Assembly (NCBI RefSeq): GCF_025642155.1 | Contig: NZ_CP106798.1 | Location: forward strand, 248,001 to 312,000 | From: Streptomyces sp. HUAS 15-9 | Lineage (GTDB): Bacteria > Actinomycetota > Actinomycetes > Streptomycetales > Streptomycetaceae | Direction: 5' to 3' | DNA length: 64,000 nt | Notes under the pieces: model-generated | The model's database searches: none | Told to the model about the DNA's origin: nothing | What the model saw: only the letters and a program-made list of their open reading frames with translations | Program-made: the position numbers and the translations under genes | Shown: piece after piece, positions 11,705 to 20,569 of the stretch | How positions within the stretch are numbered: position 1 is the stretch's first letter | Layout of the letters: the number at the start of each line of letters is the position of its first letter

Positions 11705-12229
11705 GAATCTGTCACCTCACGTTCGTGCACAACCGACCCTGATCGGGGCCGGGCGCGCAATCTCAAATTCCCGGCTCGGTGCCGAGGCCCCACACTGTGG
11801 CCCTCCGCGGCGATACGAGATCAACGAAATGAGTCGCATTACCAAATGCAGATATATCCGTAACTCTCCCTTGTACGAGCCATCGATGCCGAGGAGGGGC
11901 CGGGCACCGGCCGTGTCCCAACTCCGAATCACGCTGCGATCAGCAAAAAGACAGCTGACGGTCCGTGACACGCTTGGCCGTCTCGCTGCCTCAACTCCTT
12001 CAGATGACCCGATGGCTTCAGTAACGATGGGGGGCCTCCGTTCGGAGGACAGAAAGAGGTCGCCCCGGCCTCGATGCCACCGTCCGGAAGGCGCGGGCGG
12101 CTGCCGTGGCCGTGGACACAGGCGCGGGATCAAGGCGACCATTCCAGTCCCCGCGGACCGGGTGAGCGGCAGAGGTAGCCACCGTCCCTGGAGAAGAACG
12201 ACGTCGTGAAGGCGGCCCACGCCACTCGG
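11705..12229. other. Intergenic stretch with no recognised gene
   Basis: The part at 11740-11880 is clearly less GC-rich than its surroundings and may hold the promoter of the secreted protein gene. A minus-strand frame of about 167 codons exists (11717-12220), but it has atypical composition and no recognisable domain, so it is not called. Confidence 0.5.
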
Positions 12230-12835
12230 TCACTCGGCCGGTGAAGACGAGCCGCACGAGTACCGCTGGCTGCTGACGCAGCTGATCTCCATGTGCATCG
12301 CCTGAAGCTCGCGTATCGCAGCCGGAAGATCGCAGTCCTCGGGACAGTTGATGGCGTCCTCCCAGTGAAAATACATCTGGTCCGACCGGGTCCAGGCCAG
12401 AAGGTCGACGATCCGTGTGAACGCCGACGGGGCGAACGGCGGGACCAGATCCTCGTCCTCGCCCTCGAGGCCTGCCGTGGTACGCAACTTCCGCCCTGCC
12501 AGCAGCCGCAGCCAGGCCGCCGCCGCGTAGGCCGACTGGGACACAAGGTGCCGCTCCGGGTCCTGGTCCTCGGAGTAGCACAGACCCACCTCGGTCAACT
12601 GCTCATGCACCGCGTCGACGTCGACAGGCTCTCCCGCGGCAGCCCTGCGCAGCTCACACACCGCGTCCGGGGTCGACAGGACCGGGTCGTCGCTCAGCTC
12701 CTCGTCCTCTCGCTCGACGCGGTCGAGCAAAGGAGACATCACGCCGAACAGGCAGGCCAGCCGTTCCCCAGGGGCCAGCCTTCCGGCGACCTCGTCGATG
12801 ATTCCCAGCAATTCGTCGTACGTCGTATCCGCCAT
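12230..12835 (-). CDS. Conserved-looking hypothetical protein, about 201 residues
   Basis: Start ATG 12835 (MADTTYDELLGII). The frame remains open further upstream into unrelated remnant sequence. The product is acidic and largely helical in appearance, with a DEVAGRLAPGER segment, an acidic EREDEELSDD stretch and a Trp-rich C-terminal third (LLAWTRSDQMYFHWED). No catalytic motif or membrane segment is visible and I do not recognise the family. Codon usage is normal for the window. It lies immediately downstream of two gene remnants (DUF11 and HNH), so it may be what remains functional after a rearrangement. Confidence 0.7.
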   Translation of the reverse strand: MADTTYDELLGIIDEVAGRLAPGERLACLFGVMSPLLDRVEREDEELSDDPVLSTPDAVCELRRAAAGEPVDVDAVHEQLTEVGLCYSEDQDPERHLVSQSAYAAAAWLRLLAGRKLRTTAGLEGEDEDLVPPFAPSAFTRIVDLLAWTRSDQMYFHWEDAINCPEDCDLPAAIRELQAMHMEISCVSSQRYSCGSSSPAE

Positions 12836-12921
12836 GCACGCTTGGATAGCACGCGACACTGACTCCGGCGGACGGCCGGGGCGGTTGTGACAGCAGCCTG
12901 CGTGGCATCTGTCCGGGCAGC

Positions 12922-13114
12922 CTACTTCTGGGTGGAGCAGGGGTCGCAGCAGGCGGGGGCCGGTTCGACGCAGACACCGACGGTGTCGGTGTTGTTGGTG
13001 GTGTCGGGGTCCTGTTCGTTCCCGGTGGCGGTGGCGGTGTTGCTGGTCAGGCCGGTCTTGGTGGCCTTGGCCCGTAGCACGAGAGTGGCGGTGGTGCCGT
13101 CGGGGGATGACCGG
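12922..13114 (-). pseudogene. C-terminal remnant of a DUF11-repeat surface protein
   Basis: Minus-strand reading gives TATATGNEQDPDTTNNTDTV and then a Cys-rich tail ending CDPCSTQK before TAG at 12924-12922. The pattern 'NTATaTgnEqDPDttNNt' is the hallmark end of a DUF11 (conserved repeat) domain. Only about 60 residues remain and there is no start. It abuts the HNH remnant in a different frame at about 13115-13123, marking an old junction. Confidence 0.65.
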
Positions 13115-13122
13115 GGCAGGGA

Positions 13123-13267
13123 AGTCCTCGCCCGTTTTCACCGCGTGGCAACCCCGGCAAAGCACTTGAACGTTCCCGTCCGTGTCCTCGCCCGCGAGTT
13201 CAAGCGGCTGCACATGGTCTACGTCCACTGCGCCGGCGAGGGCGAGCGTGTGCCGAGAATCGACCAT
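13123..13267 (-). pseudogene. C-terminal half of an HNH endonuclease domain
   Basis: The frame starting near ATG 13267 gives VDVDHVQPLELAGEDTDGN followed by VQVLCRGCHAVKTGED. This matches the second half of the HNH fold: DH, then N, then CxxCH and KT. The first CxxC zinc pair and the N-terminus are missing. After about 13123 the frame reads into His/Arg-rich antisense-like sequence, so the gene is broken at both ends. HNH fragments of this kind are common around mobile or phage-derived DNA. Confidence 0.65.
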
Positions 13268-13379
13268 GCTCTCAGCTTGGGAAGCTGAGGTGATCCCCGG
13301 CTGATCGGGCTGTCGACAACCGAGCCTGGTCGGCCGTGGCCCCGCCGCGACTCGGATCACAGGATGCGCCCCTGTCGGC

Positions 13380-14042
13380 TCAGTCCCGCGGCATGCGCAG
13401 CGCGTTCGTCCAGAGCCGGGTGACGGTCTCCACCAGCGTGTCGAAGGGCACGGATTCACCCTGGGCGAAGGTCGCGTACGCCAGGCGGCTGACCATCGCG
13501 TTCAGGGCCCGCGCGGTGATATCAGGGTCGAGTTCCGGGTCGGCGAGACCCGCCTGCTGGAGGCGGGTTATGGCGGCGGCACTGCGGTCGATGAACACAC
13601 GCGACCGTTCCAGCCGCAGCCGCAGGAACTGGGGGTCGACGGCGGCAGCCTGTTCCATGGCGGCCATCAGGGCGGCGTTGCGGCGATAGGACTCCAGGTA
13701 GGCGCGGTTGGCGTCCTCGACCCCCTGCCACAGGTCCTTGCGCCCGCCGTCGCAGCCATCATCGCCGTCGCTGACTCCTGCGTGCAGCATCTCGTCCTGC
13801 AGGCGCGCGAGGACGGCAGCGAACACGTCCTCCTTGGATGAGAAGTGCGTGTAGAAGCTGCCGGTGGCCACCTTCGCCTCGGCCGCGATGTCGACGATGC
13901 GGGCGTCCAGATAGCCGTCCCGCTCGAAGATCCGCCGGGCCGCGGCCACCAGGGCGTCACGGGTGCGCGTACCGCGCCGGGTACGTGTCCCGGCCGGCTG
14001 GGGTCGCGCGGACTGTTCGGCTCCAGAGTCAGGGGAGAGCAT
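13380..14042 (-). CDS. TetR-family transcriptional repressor
   Basis: 220 residues. The N-terminal helix-turn-helix lies at about 25-75 (ALVAAARRIFERDGY, IVDIAAEAKVATGSFYTHF, SSKEDVF), the classical TetR_N pattern. The ligand-binding C-terminal part is all helical. Start ATG 14042. The gene is divergent from the DUF2855 gene at 14098, and the only DNA between them carries a 22-base palindrome. The likely role is an autoregulated repressor of that neighbour, induced by an unknown small molecule. Confidence 0.92.
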   Translation of the reverse strand: MLSPDSGAEQSARPQPAGTRTRRGTRTRDALVAAARRIFERDGYLDARIVDIAAEAKVATGSFYTHFSSKEDVFAAVLARLQDEMLHAGVSDGDDGCDGGRKDLWQGVEDANRAYLESYRRNAALMAAMEQAAAVDPQFLRLRLERSRVFIDRSAAAITRLQQAGLADPELDPDITARALNAMVSRLAYATFAQGESVPFDTLVETVTRLWTNALRMPRD

Positions 14043-14062
14043 GCGAACATCCTAGACCAGTA

Positions 14063-14084
14063 TTGAATCCGAATGCGGATTCAA
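14063..14084. promoter_or_regulatory. Palindromic operator for the TetR regulator
   Basis: A perfect inverted repeat, TTGAATCCG-AATG-CGGATTCAA, is centred in the 55-base gap between the divergent TetR and DUF2855 genes. Its position and symmetry are typical of a TetR dimer site controlling both promoters. Confidence 0.85.
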
Positions 14085-14097
14085 GTAGCTTCCGGCC

Positions 14098-15183
14098 ATG
14101 GACAACACAACCGCCGCCACCGCCTGGAATCTGCTTGTCCGCCGCGACGACCTGTCCACCGCGGAGCTGGCCGACGCCCCCGTCCCGCAGGTGCGGGACG
14201 GCGAGGCGCTGCTGCGCGTCGACCGGGTCGGCCTGACCGCCAACAACGTCACCTACGCTGCGCTCGGCGACTCGTTCCGCTACTGGGAGTTCTTCCCGGC
14301 GCCCCGCGCCGGCTGGGGCATCGTCCCGCTCTGGGGCTTCGCCGACGTCGTCGCCTCCCGGGTCGAGGGCATCGAGACCGGTAGCCGCTACTACGGCTAC
14401 TTCCCGTCGGCGAGCCACCTGCTGGTGCGTCCCGACCGGGTGGACGAGCGCGGATTCCGCGAGGCCGGCCCCCATCGACGGACACTGCCCCGGCCCTACA
14501 ACGCCTACGCCCTCACCACCGGCGACCTTGCCTACGAGGCCGACCGGGAGGACCTTCACGTTCTGTACCGCCCGCTGTTCTGGACCTCCTTCATGCTGGC
14601 CGACTGGCTCGTCGACAACGCCTGGCTGGGCGCGAAGACCGTCGTGCTGTCGTCCGCCTCGAGCAAGACGGCCTACGGCGCCGCCCACCTGCTCCAGGGG
14701 CAGGGGTGCGAGGTCGTCGGCCTGACATCCCCGCGCAACCTCGCCTTCACCCAGGGCCTCGGCTGCTACGACCGGGTACTGACCTACGAGGACGTCGCCC
14801 GACTTCCGCACACGCCGACGCTGTACGCAGACTTCGCGGGCGACGAGCAGCTGTCCGCCCGGTTGGGCGCCCACCTCGGCGACTCCCTGGTGCACCAGGT
14901 GGTCGTCGGCATCACCAGCCAGGAACCCGCGCCCGCCGGCACTCTTGCGGAGACGGGGCGGGGCATGTTCTTCGCCCCCGACCAGATGCGCAAGCGGATC
15001 GGCGACTGGGGGCGGGAAGGGCTGGACCACCGTTTCGCCGCGGCGTGGAGGGAGTTCCTGCCCGTGGCCGAGGGGTGGGTCGACATCGTGCACAGCGACG
15101 GCCCGCAGAGCCTCGAGCGGGTCTGGCACGAGGTCCAGTCGGGGCGTACCTCGCCGCGCACCGGGCACATCATCACCCCATAG
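14098..15183 (+). CDS. DUF2855 family protein (MDR-like oxidoreductase fold)
   Basis: 361 residues. The sequence follows the DUF2855 pattern: an N-terminal GroES-like part (VPQVRDGEALLRVDRVGLTANNVTYA), a GWGIVPLWGFADVV segment, and a nucleotide-fold core (TVVLSSASSKTAYGAAHLL, then VVGLTSPRN). Zinc ligands of classical alcohol dehydrogenases are absent. The family is related to quinone/enone-type reductases, but its reaction is not established. It is divergently paired with the TetR gene and probably repressed by it. There is almost no ribosome site before ATG 14098, so translation may be leaderless. Confidence 0.88.
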   Translation: MDNTTAATAWNLLVRRDDLSTAELADAPVPQVRDGEALLRVDRVGLTANNVTYAALGDSFRYWEFFPAPRAGWGIVPLWGFADVVASRVEGIETGSRYYGYFPSASHLLVRPDRVDERGFREAGPHRRTLPRPYNAYALTTGDLAYEADREDLHVLYRPLFWTSFMLADWLVDNAWLGAKTVVLSSASSKTAYGAAHLLQGQGCEVVGLTSPRNLAFTQGLGCYDRVLTYEDVARLPHTPTLYADFAGDEQLSARLGAHLGDSLVHQVVVGITSQEPAPAGTLAETGRGMFFAPDQMRKRIGDWGREGLDHRFAAAWREFLPVAEGWVDIVHSDGPQSLERVWHEVQSGRTSPRTGHIITP

Positions 15184-15289
15184 CGATGACCGTTGCGCAC
15201 GACGTACGGCCGGTCGCACTCCCCAGCACCCGCGTACGCCTCGACCAACTGTCTTCGGCGCACGACAGGCAAGGGCAACCGCGTCGGTC

Positions 15290-16079
15290 AACGTGACTGA
15301 GGCCAGTTTGGTGCCGGTCGAATCTGGCGCCGTCGACGATGGCACCGGTCGGATCAGCTCCGCTGAGGTGGGTCGCGCGCACAGACCAGCCCCGGCGAGG
15401 CTGGCGTACGGCAGGCGCGCACCGCGAAGTCCCGCTCCTGGTGGTGGGGCGGCAACGCGCGGCGGCCCAGCACTGTCATCGCGGCCTGCACGTCCGGAGC
15501 GGCGCGGTGAGGGGGACGTCGCCCGCATGTGTACGTGCCGGTTCGCCCTTGTGGGCGGAGTCGCGCGGCGTCGGTCGTGCCGCGAGCGGGGAGGCCAGGG
15601 CGTTGCGTCTGATGTGGGTGCACAGAACCTCGGCGATGGAGGCCCGGTCGTCGTGAGTCGTTGGCGATGCGTTCCAGCGCGTGGATGGCTCCGACGCGCA
15701 CCTCCGCGCTGGTGCTGCCAAGGTGCTCCACGGCGGCTGTGCACCGTTGGGTGATCTGCCCTTGCCGGGTCACCTGCAGTTGCCGCCAGGTGAAGAAGGC
15801 CCCGATCAGCAAGGCCACTCCGGCCAGAGCCTGGAGCAAGGTGGACCGGATGTCATTGATCGCCTTCGCCCGGTCCGTGGCAGCCGTTGAGGGGGCATCC
15901 CCGTCCAGCAGACAGCACGGTGCGACGACGACAACCAGGACGACGAGGATGACGCTCACGGCGGCGATGCCAACGCCCAGCCCCCTGGCGTTCCAGGCGC
16001 GGCGCACCGGGGCGTACTTGTTCCCGGATCGGGTGACCGGGCAGGACATGACGCGGGGGCATGACGGTCGATCAGCCAC
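15290..16079 (-). pseudogene. Pentapeptide-repeat membrane protein, multiply frameshifted
   Basis: GTG 16079 starts a normal-looking protein: two hydrophobic segments, then QVTRQGQITQRCTAAVEHLG and VRVGAIHALERIANDS, the usual lead-in of Streptomyces pentapeptide-repeat proteins. The expected continuation is scattered over frames: HDDRASIAEVLCTHIRR is in a second frame, DVQAAMTVLGRR is back in the first, LPYASLAGAGLCARPTSAEL is in a third, and LSGADPTGAIVDGARFDRH is again shifted. At least four indels break it. The start overlaps the upstream gene's stop (GTGGCTGA), so it was once the second gene of an operon. Confidence 0.85.
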
Positions 16080-16764
16080 TCACCATGCGAAGGAAATGGT
16101 CGGCGTCCTCGGGTTCGCCCAGCCGTCCCAGCGCCAGCCAGGAGCCATCGGTGAAGCGGAGCCGGAAAGTGGCGAATCCACGCGGCTGGCCCGCCTCGCC
16201 TTCGACGTGGACCTGATCGAGGGGGAACTCCGCGACGGTCCGGAAGTCGTCGGCCTTGGTGGGCGACAGCCGACGGCGTGGGGACGTAGCGATGCAGACG
16301 CGATCACGGGCCAGCATGACCAGGCGTTTGGGGTTGGGTGAGTGCCCGTACCAGCGCAGCAGCAGCTGGCCCGCGGTCAGGTTCCAGTGGCCGTCGAAAA
16401 CGCCGTTGGTCGGGTCCTGTCGGCGATCGCGGTCACAGCCGCGGTCCGACACGGAGGGGCGGGTGTCGGGCGGAGTCTGCGGCTGCCCGGCCTGCGGTCC
16501 GCGACTCCGTCGCGCCCGGAACAACCGTTTGAGTCGGGCGTCCAACTTGTCGATCAGCATCATCGGGACGACGACGAAGAAGAACACTACGGCCCCGACG
16601 TACAGCAGCCAGTGATGGCCCGGCTTCAGCCGTCCCTTACCCGCCGCGCGGTGCACATCTCTTGGCGGTGTGGGGATGGGCTTGTGGATCTCGCACCAGA
16701 CCAGGGCCAAGGGCTCCTCGCCCAGTATCTTCCGGGCCCGCCGATGCACCGCGCGCTTCGCCAT
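16072..16764 (-). CDS. Hypothetical single-span membrane protein
   Basis: 230 residues from ATG 16764. There is one strong membrane segment at about 52-70 (WLLYVGAVVFFFVVVPMML), a basic linker, then a soluble domain containing LLLRWYGHSPNPKRLVMLARD and FRLRFTDGSWLALGRL. The latter resembles a PH-like beta-strand-rich region, but I cannot name a family. It is followed, with an eight-base overlap, by the pentapeptide-repeat pseudogene. Function is unknown. Confidence 0.75.
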   Translation of the reverse strand: MAKRAVHRRARKILGEEPLALVWCEIHKPIPTPPRDVHRAAGKGRLKPGHHWLLYVGAVVFFFVVVPMMLIDKLDARLKRLFRARRSRGPQAGQPQTPPDTRPSVSDRGCDRDRRQDPTNGVFDGHWNLTAGQLLLRWYGHSPNPKRLVMLARDRVCIATSPRRRLSPTKADDFRTVAEFPLDQVHVEGEAGQPRGFATFRLRFTDGSWLALGRLGEPEDADHFLRMVSG

Positions 16765-16824
16765 GGTGAAGATCCTAGAACGGGCCCAGACCCTGCTGAT
16801 CCAAGCCGCCGGCCCTCGGTGCCC

Positions 16825-17562
16825 CTACCTGTGCTCGGGGTTTTCGTAGTCGCGGCGGCAGCCGGCGTCCCAGGCGGTGCGCTGGTTGCCGTAGGCGGGG
16901 ATGCCACCGAGATCCTTCAGCGCCCGGGCCAGATGGAGCAGGTTCCAGGTCATGAAGGTGGTGTTGCGGTTGGTGAAGTCGTTCTCCGGGCCGCCCGAGC
17001 CGGGGTCGAGATAGGAGGGACCGGGGCCCGCCTCGCCGATCCATCCGGCATCCGCCTGCGGCGGAATGGTGTAACCCAGGTGTTGCAGGCTGTAGAGGAC
17101 GTTCATCGCGCAGTGCTTGACGCCGTCCTCGTTCCCTGTGATCAGGCATCCGCCGACCCGCCCGTAATAGGCGTATTGCCCGGCCTCGTTGAGCAGGCTG
17201 GAGCAGGCGTAGAGCCGTTCGATCACCTGCTTCATCACGGAGCTGTTGTCGCCCAGCCAGATGGGTCCGGCCAGCACGAGGATGTCGGCGGCCTGGACCT
17301 GCTGGTACAGATCCGGCCAGGCGTCGGTCTGCCAGCCGTGCTCCGTCATGTCGGGCCAAACGCCGGTGGCGATGTCGTGGTCGACGGCCCGTACGACATC
17401 GACGTGCACCCCCTGTGCGTCCATGATGGTGGTGCTGCGGTCGATCAGTCCCTGGGTGTTGCTTGTCTCCGGCGAGCGTTTGAGGGTGCAGTTGAACACC
17501 AGGGCGCGCAGGTCGTCGTACCGGGCCGGCGGTGCGTCGGTGGCGGGCGACGAAGCGGTCAC
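16825..17562 (-). CDS. Flavodoxin-family NAD(P)H-dependent FMN oxidoreductase
   Basis: 245 residues from GTG 17562, chosen because GGGAGGA lies directly upstream; longer starts run through basic non-coding-like sequence. Flavodoxin-like features: LRALVFNCTLKRSPETSNTQ (phosphate loop region), ADILVLAGPIWLGDNSSVMK, and YAYYGRVGGCLITGNEDG, a typical flavin-contacting stretch. Such proteins reduce quinones, azo or nitro compounds with NAD(P)H and bound FMN; the substrate here is unknown. It is divergent from the ThDP enzyme gene at 17791 across about 230 bases. Confidence 0.88.
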   Translation of the reverse strand: MTASSPATDAPPARYDDLRALVFNCTLKRSPETSNTQGLIDRSTTIMDAQGVHVDVVRAVDHDIATGVWPDMTEHGWQTDAWPDLYQQVQAADILVLAGPIWLGDNSSVMKQVIERLYACSSLLNEAGQYAYYGRVGGCLITGNEDGVKHCAMNVLYSLQHLGYTIPPQADAGWIGEAGPGPSYLDPGSGGPENDFTNRNTTFMTWNLLHLARALKDLGGIPAYGNQRTAWDAGCRRDYENPEHR

Positions 17563-17790
17563 ACGATCCTCCCAGAGCCTGCCGCCACGCGGTGCGCGGC
17601 GGTGCGTCCACATCCGGATACAGCGTGCGGGCCGACCGTGGCGGGCGCCACCACTGCACCTCCGAATGGCCCCGGCAGCGCGTGAGCCCAGGCGACTTCG
17701 GTACCCGCCACCGGCCACCCCGCCCACCGGTCACCCCGGTCGGCGGCCGATGAGTGGCCGGGGCAGAAGGGGCGTGCCTACGTTCGACTC

Positions 17791-19488
17791 ATGGGCAGCG
17801 AAGGCGCGACCGGGGCGCGGGACCGGGACACGGCAGCGGTGGAGGACGTCGCGCACCTGCTGGTGCGCTGTCTGGAGGCTGAAGGCGTGGAGTACGTCTT
17901 CGGGATTCCCGGTGAGGAGAACATCCGCTTCGTCGACGCGCTCAATGGCTCCGGGATCCGATACGTCCTGGTGCGCCATGAGCAGGCCGCCTCGTTCATG
18001 GCTGAGATCTATGGCAGGTTGACCGGCCGGGCCGGGGTGTGTTCGGCCACGTTGGGGCCGGGCGCGATCAATCTGCTGCTCGGCACCGCGGACGCGATGA
18101 CCAACAGCGCCCCGTTGGTGGCCCTGGCCGCCCAGGGTTCGCTGCGCCGCATCCACAAGGAGTCCCACCAGGTCATCGACCTGGTAGCGATGTTCGCTCC
18201 CGTCACCCAGTGGGCGGCTCGCATCGAGTGTCCGGACGCGGTGCCGGAGATGACACGCAAGGCGTTCAAGATCGCCCAGAGCGAGCGCCCCGGCGCCGTG
18301 TTTCTGGCGGTGCCCGAGGACATCGAGGCGGAGCACCCGGCCGAGCCCTTGGCGCCGTTGCGGATCTCCGCGGTGCGGGCTGACGCACCGTCACCCTCAC
18401 AGGTCGCACGTGCCGCAGAGGTGCTCGGCTCTGCCCGGCGCCCTGTCGTGCTGGCAGGTCACGGGGCCGCCAGGTCCGGGGCCTCAGCCGCTCTCGTACG
18501 CTTCGCCGAGCGGCTGAACATCCCGGTGGCGACGACGTTCCACGGCAAGGGAGTCTTCCCCGACGACCATCCCCATGCCCTCGGCGCGGTCGGGTTCATG
18601 CGCCACGACTACGGCAACTTCGGCTTCGACACGGCCGACGTGCTGATCTGCGTGGGTTACGAGATCCAGGAGTTCGACCCGGCGAAGATCAACCCGGACG
18701 GCGACAAGCAGATCGTGCACGTGCACTGTTTCCCCGCCGAGGTGGACGCCCATTACCCGGTCGCGGTGGGCGTCGAAGGCGACCCCTCGCGGGCGCTGGA
18801 CGCGCTCGCCGCAGCGCTGCCCGAGGGACTGTCCTACGACTCGGGAAGCAGCGAGAAGATCCGCACGCTGCTCGACGAAGAACTCCGATACGGACGTGAC
18901 AACGACGCGTTCCCCCTGGTGCCGCAACGCGTGGTGGCCGATGTCCGCACAGCTCTGGACCGCCACGACATCGTGCTCGCGGACACCGGCGCCGGGAAGA
19001 TGTGGATGGCGCGCCTCTACCCCACCTACGAGCCGGACACCTGCCTGGTCTCCAACGGTCTGTCCACCATGGGGTTCGCACTGCCGGGCGCCATCGCCGC
19101 CAAGCTCGCGCGACCGGACCGGCGAGTCCTGGCGATGATGGGCGACGGCTCGTTCCTGATGAACTCCCAGGAACTGGAGACGGCCGTCCGCGAACGCGTC
19201 CCACTGGTCGTCCTCGTCCTGGTGGACGAGGAATACGGCCTGATCACCTGGAAGATGGAACTCGAACTCGGCCGTCACAGCCACACCCGGTTCACCAACC
19301 CGGACTTGGTCGCCTACGCCGAAAGCTTCGGCGCACGCGGGTACAGGATCGAGACCGCCGACCAACTGCTGCCCGTGCTGCGCCGCGCCCTCGACGACGA
19401 CACGGTCTCCGTGATCGCCTGCCCCGTGGACTACTCCGAGAACCTGCGCCTGACCGACAGGCTGGGCAGTCTCCACGGCCCGTTCTGA
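17791..19488 (+). CDS. ThDP-dependent enzyme, acetolactate synthase large-subunit-like
   Basis: 565 residues with the three-domain layout of the acetohydroxyacid synthase superfamily. The N-terminal Pyr domain has YVFGIPGEENI and RHEQAASFMAE (catalytic Glu). The middle domain has VVLAGHGAARSGAS. The C-terminal PP domain has the ThDP/Mg motif GDGSFLMNSQELETA followed by YGLITWKM. The family condenses pyruvate-derived hydroxyethyl-ThDP with a 2-oxo acid. No small regulatory subunit follows, so a catabolic (AlsS-like) or secondary-metabolic role is as likely as branched-chain amino acid synthesis. The ribosome site is weak. Confidence 0.88.
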   Translation: MGSEGATGARDRDTAAVEDVAHLLVRCLEAEGVEYVFGIPGEENIRFVDALNGSGIRYVLVRHEQAASFMAEIYGRLTGRAGVCSATLGPGAINLLLGTADAMTNSAPLVALAAQGSLRRIHKESHQVIDLVAMFAPVTQWAARIECPDAVPEMTRKAFKIAQSERPGAVFLAVPEDIEAEHPAEPLAPLRISAVRADAPSPSQVARAAEVLGSARRPVVLAGHGAARSGASAALVRFAERLNIPVATTFHGKGVFPDDHPHALGAVGFMRHDYGNFGFDTADVLICVGYEIQEFDPAKINPDGDKQIVHVHCFPAEVDAHYPVAVGVEGDPSRALDALAAALPEGLSYDSGSSEKIRTLLDEELRYGRDNDAFPLVPQRVVADVRTALDRHDIVLADTGAGKMWMARLYPTYEPDTCLVSNGLSTMGFALPGAIAAKLARPDRRVLAMMGDGSFLMNSQELETAVRERVPLVVLVLVDEEYGLITWKMELELGRHSHTRFTNPDLVAYAESFGARGYRIETADQLLPVLRRALDDDTVSVIACPVDYSENLRLTDRLGSLHGPF

Positions 19489-19860
19489 CCTCAGAAGCGC
19501 GGGGTCGACACCTTCGCCGGCGATTTCTTCCAGCGTCGCCGGTACCTCGCAGGAGGGGCTCGCTTGAGCAAAGTACGGACGTTCATCGGCCTGTCCTGGT
19601 GGCGCGGGCCGGGCGGTCCTCCGTGTAAATCCTTGAGCGATGACGTGACCGATGCTCGGCATCGGCGTCGACGAAAGCTATGACGCCTTCATATTTTCGC
19701 ACCCCTCCGTGTTCAAACGTAAGCGCAGCGCAATCGATTTGACGCGAAGTCCCCTTGAGTCGGCCTGAAGGCGGCAAAAGACTGCTGCGGTAGCAAGGCC
19801 GCGCCTGCGCCCCAGGATCCGCGGCACAGCAGTCACAATCGCAATGTGAGGAGAACGCCG
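19489..19860. other. Intergenic stretch with no recognised gene
   Basis: The part at 19620-19840 is less GC-rich than its surroundings and leads into the GNAT gene, so it probably holds that promoter. No conserved hairpin, operator or ORF with a recognisable domain was seen. Confidence 0.5.
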
Positions 19861-20376
19861 ATGCCCGACGCCAGTCGTCGAGACGCCGCACACTCGATCA
19901 CGCTGACCGACGGCACCGCCACCCGAACCCGGGAGGCGGCCCCCGTCGACCTGGTACCGGTCCAGAAACTGCACCGACGTTGCTCGCTGGGCAGCCGAGC
20001 CCTGCGATACCACGCGGGCAAGTCCGGGCTCTCGCCTGCCGAATGGCGTCAACTGTCCAGTCCGGAGCGCGGCACGACGCTGGTGACCTCTCCGGCCGAG
20101 TGCATGGACCACATCATCGCCATGACCAATGTCATGCGCACCGATCAGCAAGGGGTGGGGGAACTCGCGATCCTGATCGAGGACGCGTGGCAGGCCAGGG
20201 GGCTCGGCACCGCACTGGCCGAACACGCGGCGGCCATTGCCCGCCGCGCGGGACACCACGCGCTGGCCGCCGTGGTGGCGGCGAGCAACCAGCGGATGCT
20301 CCATGTCCTCGAGAAACTGGACGCGACGCCGGTCGACGCCGCCGGGCCCGTGCTCGACCTCCGCATCCTGCTCTAG
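19861..20376 (+). CDS. GNAT-family N-acetyltransferase
   Basis: 171 residues from ATG 19861, which has GAGGAGA eight bases upstream. The acetyl-CoA binding motif of the GNAT fold is present in the C-terminal third: GELAILIEDAWQARGLGTAL, the Q/RxxGxG/A signature, followed by the helix LAEHAAAIARRAGHHAL and ASNQRMLHVLEKL. The N-terminal half is variable and gives no substrate clue. It stands alone between the ThDP enzyme and the MarR-type operator at 20489. Confidence 0.88.
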   Translation: MPDASRRDAAHSITLTDGTATRTREAAPVDLVPVQKLHRRCSLGSRALRYHAGKSGLSPAEWRQLSSPERGTTLVTSPAECMDHIIAMTNVMRTDQQGVGELAILIEDAWQARGLGTALAEHAAAIARRAGHHALAAVVAASNQRMLHVLEKLDATPVDAAGPVLDLRILL

Positions 20377-20488
20377 CGCCCGGTTCCGTGTTCGGTGGGT
20401 ACAGCTGCTGGCAGCGGGGTGATTGTCGGCGGTTGGGGCACCCCTCAGCCGTCTCGGCGGCGGGATCGTGCCGGTCACCTATGGTGAC

Positions 20489-20512
20489 CATTGCAGAATG
20501 CAATGATACGAT
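20489..20512 (+). promoter_or_regulatory. Candidate MarR operator with downstream -10 (site 1 of 3)
   Basis: Inverted repeat CATTGCA-GAA-TGCAATG at 20489-20505, followed two bases after the CAAT core by TACGAT, a plausible -10 element, about 55 bases before the zinc-ribbon gene. The same arrangement recurs at 22003 and, with three changes in the operator core, at 23839 beside the marR gene. Confidence 0.7.
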
Positions 20513-20569
20513 GACCCTGTATACGGACCATGCTGGCGCGACAGCTTTCGCTGCCGAGGGTTGATGACC

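Noticed and set aside
11162..11863. Plus-strand Pro/Val/Ala-repeat protein opposite the secreted RD protein
   Set aside because: Both frames cross the same repeat, but only the minus strand has a signal peptide, ribosome site and stop beside a terminator.
11717..12220. 167-codon minus-strand frame in the 11.7-12.2 kb gap
   Set aside because: No domain, poor codon bias, no convincing ribosome site, and it overlaps a low-GC non-coding-like stretch.
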